Assembly (NCBI GenBank): GCA_022844585.1 | Contig: JALHLM010000402.1 | Coordinates: forward strand, 1 to 5,861 | From: Pirellulales bacterium | GTDB lineage: Bacteria > Planctomycetota > Planctomycetia > Pirellulales > JALHLM01 | DNA: 5,861 bases | Direction: 5' to 3' | In this document: in pieces, positions 1 through 5,495 of the stretch | Layout: each line of letters opens with the position of its first letter | Position numbering within the stretch: position 1 is the stretch's first letter | Notes under the pieces: generated by a model | What the model saw: the letters and a program-made list of their open reading frames with translations, nothing else | What the model was told of the DNA's origin: nothing | Database searches by the model: none | Translations under genes and position numbers: made by a program

Positions 1-141
1 ATGGCGATTCTTCCAAAACGGGATTGGGTCGACTTCAGCCACCTGCTCATCCACCACGGCAGGCAGATCTGTCAGGCCCGTAAGCCGAAATGCGATATCT
101 GCCCGTTGGCCCGCTGGTGCCCGAAGGTCGGGCTGGGGTAG
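1..141 (+). CDS. nth: Endonuclease III, C-terminal fragment (cut by left edge)
   Basis: Only the last 46 codons are visible; the frame is open from base 1 and stops with TAG at 139-141. The ATG at base 1 is probably internal, because a whole Nth is about 210 residues. The fragment has cysteines at visible residues 24, 31, 34 and 40 in the spacing C-X6-C-X2-C-X5-C, which is the [4Fe-4S] cluster loop of the Nth/MutY family. Just before it is 'HHGRQICQARKPKC', resembling the 'LHGR..C.AR.P.C' stretch of Nth. The protein ends six residues after the last cysteine, as in Nth; MutY would continue into a large C-terminal domain. By family knowledge the enzyme is a DNA glycosylase/AP lyase that removes oxidised pyrimidines in base excision repair. 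The catalytic Lys and Asp lie outside the window. dcd follows 65 bp downstream on the same strand. Confidence 0.9.
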   Translation: MAILPKRDWVDFSHLLIHHGRQICQARKPKCDICPLARWCPKVGLG

Positions 142-194
142 AAAAGTAGGAACTCGGAATTGGTACCCGTCCGGTCATCGTCGCCCATCTCCGC

Positions 195-199
195 AAGGA
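195..199 (+). promoter_or_regulatory. Ribosome binding site of dcd
   Basis: AAGGA lies seven bases before the ATG at 207-209, a good Shine-Dalgarno match and spacing. It supports that ATG as the start of dcd. It is the only clear Shine-Dalgarno site I found; the ATPase and aconitase genes have none of comparable quality. Confidence 0.7.
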
Positions 200-206
200 C
201 CACCGC

Positions 207-809
207 ATGATTCTCTCCGGAAACGAAATTCGCGGCCGGATGGGTAGCGACATCATCATCGATCCGTTCGACGAGACGCGGCTCAACCCGAACAGCTACA
301 ACCTGCGGCTGCACCAGGAGTTGCTGGTGTACGAGGAAGTCGTGCTTGATATGCGGAAGGCGAACCGCGTGAAGCGGATCGAGATTCCGCCGACCGGACT
401 GGTGCTGAGCCCCAATCAGCTTTACTTGGGACGCACCGTCGAGCGAACGGAAACGCACAACCTGGTGCCGATGATCGAGGGGCGCTCATCCGTGGGGCGC
501 CTGGGGCTATTCGTCCATGTCACCGCCGGCTTCGGCGACGCCGGTTTCTGCGGCTACTGGACGCTGGAGATGTTCGCCGTGCAGCCGGTGCGGATCTATC
601 CGCACGTCGAGATCTGCCAGATTTTCTATCACCAGATCGCCGGCGAAGTCACCGCGTACACAAGCAAGAAGTACCAGCACAACCACGACATCCAGCCGAG
701 CTTGCTCTACACGGAGTTGCAGAAGCTCCCGACGCGCGATCCGCAGCGCGAGCTGGAGTTCGGGTTCGATCGCATCACCGGCGAGCCGCTTCAGACGACG
801 GCGAAGTAG
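207..809 (+). CDS. dcd: dCTP deaminase
   Basis: A complete 200-residue protein of the dCTP deaminase/dUTPase trimer superfamily. It acts in the cytoplasm, deaminating dCTP to dUTP and so feeding dUMP to thymidylate synthesis. Visible landmarks: N-terminal 'MILSGNEI'; 'LNPNSYNLRL' at 26-35; the nucleotide-binding 'EGRSSVGRLGL' from residue 91; 'HVTAGFGDAGFCGYWTLE' at 104-121, whose Glu121 aligns with the catalytic glutamate of the E. coli enzyme; 'KKYQ' at 154-157; and 'QPSLLY' at 163-168. The overall pattern recalls clostridial-type Dcd, which I remember as about 175 residues. Residues from about 172 on, ending 'GEPLQTTAK', therefore look like a C-terminal extension. The start is supported by AAGGA seven bases upstream. 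The TAG stop lies 19 bp inside the end of the opposing ATPase gene. The TAGF.D.GF stretch resembles bifunctional deaminase/dUTPases more than E. coli Dcd, so it may also hydrolyse dUTP; sequence alone does not settle this. Confidence 0.94.
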   Translation: MILSGNEIRGRMGSDIIIDPFDETRLNPNSYNLRLHQELLVYEEVVLDMRKANRVKRIEIPPTGLVLSPNQLYLGRTVERTETHNLVPMIEGRSSVGRLGLFVHVTAGFGDAGFCGYWTLEMFAVQPVRIYPHVEICQIFYHQIAGEVTAYTSKKYQHNHDIQPSLLYTELQKLPTRDPQRELEFGFDRITGEPLQTTAK

Positions 810-2284
810 TTTTCGACGGCGAAGTCGAAGTATTCCTTCGTCATCTCGGGCGGCACGTTGCGATAGCGGCAGAAGTTGCGCACCTGCAGCAACAGATCGC
901 GCGGATGGCAGCACCGCAGATTGCGGTTCACGGTCCGATAGTGCGTGTCGAGCAGGTAGTCGACGATCGTGTCGTCGTAGGCGATCTGCATCTTGCTGGC
1001 CATCAGCTTGAACAGCTCGCGAAACTCTTCCTCCGAGGGATCGACGACTTCGATCTTGTAGGGGATACGGCGGAGAAACGCTTCGTCGACGAGGTCTTTT
1101 GGCTCCAGGTTCGTGGAGAACACGATCAACTGATCGAACGGCACTTGGATTTTCTTGCCGTTGGAGAGGTTCAGGAAGTCGTAGCGCTTTTCCAACGGGA
1201 CGATCCAGCGGTTGAGCAATTCGTCGGTGCTCATCCGCTGGCGGCCGAAGTCGTCGATGACGAGCGTGCCGCAATTACTCTTGAGCTGCAGCGGCGATTC
1301 GCTGATGCCGGTGATGCGGTTGAACGCAACTTCCAGCGAGTTCATCGTCAACTCGCCGCCGACGACGATCGTCGGCCGGCGGATGCGAATCCAGCGCTTG
1401 TCGAGGCGGCGTTGATCGAGCAGCCCGGTGTTGGGGGGATCGGGAGCCGCTTCGTGATTGCTCGGGTCGAACAGCCGCAGGATTTCGCCGTCGACGCCGA
1501 TGGCGCGGGGAATCCAGATGTATTCGCCGAACGACTTGGTGATGCGTTCCGCGATGCTGGTCTTGCCGTTGCCGGGCGCGCCGTAGAGGAACAACCCGCG
1601 GCCAGAGTTGATGGCCGGTCCCAGGCGATTGAGCATCCGCTTGTTCATCAACAGATCGCTGAACGCGCGGTCCAGGTCTTCCGTCGTGGGATGCTGGGCC
1701 GTCAACGACTGCGACGCCACGCTTTGGATGTAGTCGCGGAGCGAAACCGGCGCGCTGCCGAAATACGTGCAGTGCTCGGCGTACCGTTTGGCGCGCTCGC
1801 GGCCTTTGTCGGAGAGTTGGTAGAAGTAGTCGTTCATCGGCGCAGTGTCGCGCAAGAACACTAACTGCTCTGCCTTTTGCTGCGTGAGCAAACGCTCCAC
1901 GATCTTGAACGGCAACCGCACCTGGTCCGCGCAGTCGCGCCCCGTGGCGCTGCCCTTGGCGAGCAGGTACTTGAGGATCAGCGCTTCGACTTCGCCTTCC
2001 GAGAGTTGGGCTTCCTCGAGCGTATCCGGCTCCAGCGGGAGGAAAGCGCCGTCCTCGTCGATGGTCATGTTGTTGCCGCCGGCCAGATCGGCGATGCGGC
2101 TAAGCAGATGGTCGAGCTTGGCGTCCCGTTCTTTTTGCTCCTGCTCGTCCCACTCGTCAACGGTCGGAACCGGCGCGGCGTCGTCGTGTGCGGGTCGCGT
2201 CGCGTCGAGCGACGACCAGGCGTCCATGTCATTTCCGCCGCCCGCCAAACGCGCCAACAGGTTGTCCGAAGATGTTTGCGTCAT
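791..2284 (-). CDS. Winged-helix AAA+ ATPase of unknown role
   Basis: A complete 497-residue soluble ATPase with no signal peptide or membrane segment. I start it at the ATG whose complement is at 2282-2284. A TTG at 2347 would add 21 residues, but that stretch looks like non-coding spacer; neither start has a strong ribosome binding site. Order of parts: an acidic, low-complexity N-terminus (1-85); a probable winged-helix or similar small helical domain (about 95-170, ending 'YFYQLSDKGRERAKRYAE'); then the AAA+ core. Core motifs are Walker A GAPGNGKTS (235-243), Walker B 'TLVIDDFGR' (340-348), sensor 1 'STNLEP' (390-395), an 'AFLRRIPYKI' arginine pair (405-406) and a likely sensor 2 arginine in 'RCCHPRDLL' (Arg462). 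About 97 residues separate Walker A from Walker B, more than in a typical AAA+ module; the extra part contains 'RRPTIVVGGELT'. All catalytic motifs are intact, so it should hydrolyse ATP. Neighbours do not reveal its partner: dcd converges on it with a 19-bp overlap and acn diverges from it. I recall similar unnamed AAA ATPases in several environmental phyla. Confidence 0.88.
   Translation of the reverse strand: MTQTSSDNLLARLAGGGNDMDAWSSLDATRPAHDDAAPVPTVDEWDEQEQKERDAKLDHLLSRIADLAGGNNMTIDEDGAFLPLEPDTLEEAQLSEGEVEALILKYLLAKGSATGRDCADQVRLPFKIVERLLTQQKAEQLVFLRDTAPMNDYFYQLSDKGRERAKRYAEHCTYFGSAPVSLRDYIQSVASQSLTAQHPTTEDLDRAFSDLLMNKRMLNRLGPAINSGRGLFLYGAPGNGKTSIAERITKSFGEYIWIPRAIGVDGEILRLFDPSNHEAAPDPPNTGLLDQRRLDKRWIRIRRPTIVVGGELTMNSLEVAFNRITGISESPLQLKSNCGTLVIDDFGRQRMSTDELLNRWIVPLEKRYDFLNLSNGKKIQVPFDQLIVFSTNLEPKDLVDEAFLRRIPYKIEVVDPSEEEFRELFKLMASKMQIAYDDTIVDYLLDTHYRTVNRNLRCCHPRDLLLQVRNFCRYRNVPPEMTKEYFDFAVENYFAVV
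796..825. repeat. 12-bp direct repeat across the dcd stop codon
   Basis: CGACGGCGAAGT occurs at 796-807 and again at 814-825, an 18-bp period. The first copy ends on the first base of the dcd TAG stop. On the opposite strand the two copies encode the repeated FAV in the ATPase C-terminus 'DFAVENYFAVV'. The remaining six bases of each 18-bp unit do not match well, so this may be an old partial duplication or chance plus coding constraint. Confidence 0.6.
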
Positions 2285-2566
2285 GGTTTTCTGCTTGTTG
2301 AGACCGCGGAACGGACTAGCTCGACGGGCGATCAGGCAATCACCCAAGCAACCCTATTGCGCCAAACGTCGAGGTCAAGTTGGCGCGGACCCACCGGCGG
2401 GACGGGCGAATTCGCGCCAAACCAGCGACCCGGAAGCCTCGCCACAGACAACGGGCCGTTCATCCGGTAGAATTGTTCCGCCCACCACGGAAATCCGGGC
2501 TTGTCGCCCTTTCCCGGCAGTAGTTTCGGCACACCGCACTTCTTGCGATCCCCACGGTATTGACGT
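2285..2566. promoter_or_regulatory. Divergent intergenic region between ATPase and acn
   Basis: This 282-bp spacer must hold the promoters for the ATPase (leftward) and probably acn (rightward), since both genes read away from it. I found no convincing -35/-10 pair on either strand and no strong Shine-Dalgarno sequence at either end. A TGA at 2561-2563, in frame and two codons before the acn ATG, rules out an upstream start for acn. The only clear internal structure is the set of GCGCCAA elements listed separately, plus a 43-codon reading frame on the minus strand (2332-2463) that I do not call as a gene. Confidence 0.6.
2359..2422. repeat. Three GCGCCAA elements, possible operator
   Basis: GCGCCAAAC occurs at 2359-2367 and again at 2414-2422, with an inverted copy, TTGGCGC, at 2380-2386. 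The first direct copy and the inverted copy form a 7-bp perfect inverted repeat with a 14-nt spacer; the two direct copies are 55 bp apart. The set lies about 75-138 bp upstream of the ATPase ATG and 145-208 bp upstream of the acn ATG, a reasonable place for a regulator shared by the two divergent genes. No regulator is identified, and short GC-rich words recur by chance in such genomes. Confidence 0.35.
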
Positions 2567-5290
2567 ATGCCCCAGGCCTCGCTCCAGCACGATCCGTTTT
2601 CGGCCCGACGTAATTTCGAAACTGGCCAAGGTCCCGCCGCGTTGTACGACCTGGCGCGATTGGAAGCCCTCGGCCTCGCCAAGATCAGCGAGTTGCCGTA
2701 CTCCGTGCGACTGCTGCTGGAAGCGGCGCTCCGCACGTGCGACGGCTACGAAGTGACCGAACAGGACGTCCGCAACCTGGCCGGCTGGAGCGCAGATGGC
2801 GTGGCCGAGGTGGAAATTCCCTTCAAGCCGGCGCGGGTCGTGCTGCAAGACTTCACCGGCGTGCCGTGCGTCGTGGACCTGGCCGCGATGCGTTCCGCGA
2901 TGAAGCGGCTCGGCGGCGATCCGAAGAAAATCAATCCGCTGATTCCGGTCGATCTGGTGATCGACCACTCGGTGCAAGTCGATCGCTTCGCCACGAGCGA
3001 TGCGCTTGATTTGAACGTCGAGATGGAGTTCTCGCGCAATCGCGAGCGCTACGAGTTTCTCCGCTGGGGCCAACTGGCGTTCAACAACTTTCGCGTCGTC
3101 CCGCCCAGCGTGGGCATCGTTCACCAGGTGAACCTGGAGTTCCTGGCGAAGGGCGTGTTCCTGCGCGAGGATCAACACGGCCGCGTGGCGGTGCCGGATA
3201 CGTTGGTGGGCACTGACAGCCACACGACGATGATCAATGGTCTCGGCGTGCTCGGTTGGGGCGTCGGCGGCATCGAGGCGGAAGCCGTGATGCTTGGGCA
3301 GCCGCTGTACATGCTGATGCCCGAGGTGGTGGGTTTCGAAGTCTCGGGGCAGCTCGCGCCCGGCGCGACGGCGACCGACCTCGTGCTCACGGTGACCGAA
3401 ATCCTCCGCAAGGAAAAGGTGGTCGGCAAGTTTGTCGAGTTCTTCGGCCCCGGCGTGGCGCACATGAAGCTGGCCGATCGCGCGACTATCGCCAACATGG
3501 CGCCCGAGTATGGCGCGACGATGGGCTTCTTCCCCGTCGATGACGAGACGCTGAACTACCTCCGCCGTACCGGCCGCGAGGAGCACGAAGTGCAACTCGT
3601 CGAGCGTTACGCCAAGGAAAACCAACTGTTCCGCACCGACGCCTCGCCGGCGCCCAAGTTCAACAAAGTGATTCGCTTGGACTTGGCTTCGGTGGAACCG
3701 AGCCTCGCCGGGCCGAAGCGCCCGCAAGATCGCGTCGCGCTGGGGGCGATGAAGCAAACCTTCCGTAAGGCGCTCACCGCGCCGGTGGCGGAGCGCGGCT
3801 ATGCCTTGGACAACGTGGCGCTTCAACGCAAGGCCACGGTCAAAGACAACGGTCATTCCGCCGAGATTGGCCACGGGGCCGTGGTGATCGCGGCGATCAC
3901 GAGTTGCACGAACACCAGCAACCCGTCGGTGATGATCGGCGCGGGATTGCTTGCCCGGAATGCGGTGGCCAAGGGGCTGAAGGTAAAGCCCTATGTGAAG
4001 ACCAGCCTGGCGCCCGGTTCTCGCGTGGTGACCGATTACCTGGAAAAAGCCGGGTTGCTCAAGGATCTCGACGCGCTCGGGTTCAACGTCGTCGGCTATG
4101 GCTGCACGACGTGCATTGGCAACAGCGGTCCGCTGCCGGACGCGGTGGCCAAGGCCGTGACCGACGGCGATCTCGTCGCTGCGGCTGTGTTGAGCGGCAA
4201 TCGCAACTTCGAAGGTCGCGTCAATCCGCACGTGAAGGCCAATTACCTGGCCAGCCCGCCGTTGGTGGTCGCCTACGCGCTGGCGGGCACGACGGATATT
4301 GATCTCGTGAATGAGCCGCTCGGCACGGGCACAGCCGGCGCGCCGGTGTATCTGCGCGATATCTGGCCGCAGGCGGACGAGGTGCGGCGATTGATCGACA
4401 GTTCGGTGCTGCCGGAGATGTTCCGCGATCGCTACGGCAATGCGTTCTCCGGCAACGAGCGTTGGAACGCCATCGAAGTCAGCGGCGGCGAAATCTACGA
4501 CTGGGACGCCGCGAGCACGTACATCCAGGAACCGCCGTTCTTGATCGATCTGCCGAAACAAGCCGGCGCGATTCAGCCGATTCGCAGTGCGCGAGTGCTG
4601 GCGCTCTTGGCGGATTCCGTCACGACGGACCATATCTCACCCGCCGGCGCGATTGCGCTCAAGAGTCCGGCGGGCAAGTACCTGATGGAGCATGGCGTCG
4701 AGCCGGTCGACTTCAACAGCTACGGCGCGCGGCGCGGGAACGATCGCGTGATGACGCGCGGCACGTTCGCCAACATTCGCATCCGCAACGCCACGGCGCC
4801 GGGCACCGAAGGAGGCGTGACGCGGCATTTCCCCAGCGGCGAACAGATGTCGATCTACGACGCCGCGATGCGTTATCAAGCCGAGAAAGTGCCGCTCGTC
4901 GTGCTGGCCGGCGCGGAATACGGCACCGGCAGCAGCCGCGATTGGGCCGCCAAGGGGACCTATCTGCTTGGTGTCCGGGCGGTGATCGCCATCAGCTTCG
5001 AACGCATCCACCGCAGCAACCTGGTCGGCATGGGCGTGCTGCCGCTCGAGTTCACCGGTGGTAAAACCTGGCAAACGCTCGGTATCACCGGCGAAGAAAT
5101 CTTCGAGTTCAGCGGCCTCGACGAATCGCTCCAGCCGCGCAGCGAAATCACCGTCACCGCCACCGCGCCGGACGGAAAGAAGTCGGAATTCAAATGCCGC
5201 GTCCGCATCGACACGCCGGTAGAGCTCGACTACTACCGCAACGGCGGCATCTTACAGACGGTGCTGCGAAAGTTGCTCGCGACCGCGTAG
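2567..5290 (+). CDS. acnA: Aconitate hydratase (AcnA/IRP type)
   Basis: A complete 907-residue aconitase, close to the 891 residues of E. coli AcnA. It isomerises citrate to isocitrate through cis-aconitate in the TCA cycle, in the cytoplasm, using a [4Fe-4S] cluster. The cluster cysteines are Cys447 (in 'ITSCTNTSNP'), Cys513 and Cys516 (in 'GYGCTTCIGNSGPL'); their 66- and 3-residue spacing is that of E. coli AcnA as I recall it. Other signatures are 'LPYSVRLLLEAALR' near residue 43, 'PARVVLQDFTGVP' near 88, 'TDSHTTMINGLGVLGWGVGG' from 216, 'VTTDHISPAGA' around 684-694, and the swivel-domain 'EYGTGSSRDWAAKG' with Ser789-Ser790-Arg791. No frameshift or missing motif is seen. The ATG at 2567 is preceded two codons earlier by an in-frame TGA, and the N-terminus looks natural for the family, but there is no good Shine-Dalgarno site. 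The related 2-methylisocitrate dehydratase AcnD is an alternative, but no propionate genes are nearby. The gene converges with ppk1 across a large palindrome. Confidence 0.96.
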   Translation: MPQASLQHDPFSARRNFETGQGPAALYDLARLEALGLAKISELPYSVRLLLEAALRTCDGYEVTEQDVRNLAGWSADGVAEVEIPFKPARVVLQDFTGVPCVVDLAAMRSAMKRLGGDPKKINPLIPVDLVIDHSVQVDRFATSDALDLNVEMEFSRNRERYEFLRWGQLAFNNFRVVPPSVGIVHQVNLEFLAKGVFLREDQHGRVAVPDTLVGTDSHTTMINGLGVLGWGVGGIEAEAVMLGQPLYMLMPEVVGFEVSGQLAPGATATDLVLTVTEILRKEKVVGKFVEFFGPGVAHMKLADRATIANMAPEYGATMGFFPVDDETLNYLRRTGREEHEVQLVERYAKENQLFRTDASPAPKFNKVIRLDLASVEPSLAGPKRPQDRVALGAMKQTFRKALTAPVAERGYALDNVALQRKATVKDNGHSAEIGHGAVVIAAITSCTNTSNPSVMIGAGLLARNAVAKGLKVKPYVKTSLAPGSRVVTDYLEKAGLLKDLDALGFNVVGYGCTTCIGNSGPLPDAVAKAVTDGDLVAAAVLSGNRNFEGRVNPHVKANYLASPPLVVAYALAGTTDIDLVNEPLGTGTAGAPVYLRDIWPQADEVRRLIDSSVLPEMFRDRYGNAFSGNERWNAIEVSGGEIYDWDAASTYIQEPPFLIDLPKQAGAIQPIRSARVLALLADSVTTDHISPAGAIALKSPAGKYLMEHGVEPVDFNSYGARRGNDRVMTRGTFANIRIRNATAPGTEGGVTRHFPSGEQMSIYDAAMRYQAEKVPLVVLAGAEYGTGSSRDWAAKGTYLLGVRAVIAISFERIHRSNLVGMGVLPLEFTGGKTWQTLGITGEEIFEFSGLDESLQPRSEITVTATAPDGKKSEFKCRVRIDTPVELDYYRNGGILQTVLRKLLATA

Positions 5291-5343
5291 ATTTCACATT
5301 TTGAACCGCAGAGGCGCTGAGACGCGGAGGAGAAGAGAGGATT

Positions 5344-5451
5344 TTAACCGCGAAAAGCGCGAAATCACGCGAAAAGAGGACGCCAATATTGGATTGGCTT
5401 GACTCAACGACAATTCCTTCTTTCGCGCTATTTCGCGTATTTCGCGGTTAA
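5344..5451. repeat. Inner inverted repeat of CGCGAAA heptamers
   Basis: The inner arms begin with an exactly matching 12-bp end, TTAACCGCGAAA at 5344-5355 and its complement at 5440-5451. Each arm has three CGCGAAA heptamers: on the left at 5349, 5358 and 5368, and on the right as TTTCGCG at 5440, 5431 and 5421. Spacing from the outside inward is 9 then 10 nt in both arms, so the heptamers pair in register. The linkers differ (AG and TCA on the left; TA and TAG on the right, read in the same sense). On the right the inner arm is one base from the outer arm; on the left a 14-nt stretch (5330-5343), purine-rich at first and ending ATT, separates them. Confidence 0.88.
5382..5398. repeat. Small hairpin at the apex of the palindrome
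   Basis: GCCAAT at 5382-5387 pairs with ATTGGC at 5393-5398 across a 5-nt loop. The overlapping 10-bp palindrome CCAATATTGG at 5383-5392 offers an alternative pairing. It lies in the central loop between the inner arms. No T-run follows it, so it is not a classical intrinsic terminator by itself. Confidence 0.5.
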
Positions 5452-5495
5452 GCTCCGCGTCTCAGCGCCTCTGCGGTTCAAATGCGGACGTCCCT

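Larger units (their letters stand above)
5300..5482. repeat. Two-layered long inverted repeat, outer arms
   Basis: The outer arms, 5300-5329 and 5453-5482, are perfect inverted copies of 30 bp. Each reads as a header TTTGAACC followed by three tandem 8-nt units of form CGCNGAGR: CGCAGAGG (5307-5314), CGCTGAGA (5315-5322) and CGCGGAGG (5323-5330; the eighth base of the third unit is not conserved in the other arm). Similarity continues slightly outward (CATTTT against CATTT with one indel). The structure starts 9 bp after the acn stop and ends 13 bp before the end of ppk1, so it fills the convergent spacer. It could form a long RNA hairpin or a DNA cruciform and serve as a two-way terminator, or be a non-autonomous mobile or REP-like element. 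No flanking target duplication was evident. Confidence 0.92.

Noticed and set aside
142..206. Separate promoter between nth and dcd
   Set aside because: The 65-bp gap shows no convincing -35/-10 pair or terminator; only the AAGGA of dcd is supported.
507..1274. A 255-codon minus-strand frame across the end of dcd and the ATPase C-terminus
   Set aside because: It is extremely rich in Arg and Leu and overlaps two well-supported genes in other frames.
905..1864. A 319-codon open frame on the plus strand, opposite the ATPase gene
   Set aside because: Its composition (runs of Val, Ala, Asp, Arg) mirrors the codons of the ATPase on the other strand, and no motif is seen.
2285..2347. A TTG start at 2347 adding 21 residues to the ATPase
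   Set aside because: The added stretch lacks a good ribosome binding site and does not look like a domain; the ATG at 2284 begins a natural 'MTQTSSDNLLARL' N-terminus.
2375..4633. A 752-codon open frame on the minus strand, opposite acn
   Set aside because: It is rich in His, Arg and Ala with no recognisable domain and lies antisense to a clear aconitase. Long antisense frames arise from strong GC-biased codon use in the real gene.
5300..5482. CRISPR array, because of repeated short units
   Set aside because: The units are 7-8 bp, without unique spacers of 25-40 bp, and they are arranged as inverted arms. No cas gene is present.
5291..5495. Insertion sequence remnant
   Set aside because: There is no transposase fragment in either strand of the spacer and no clear target-site duplication. 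A non-autonomous element is still possible and is covered under the findings.
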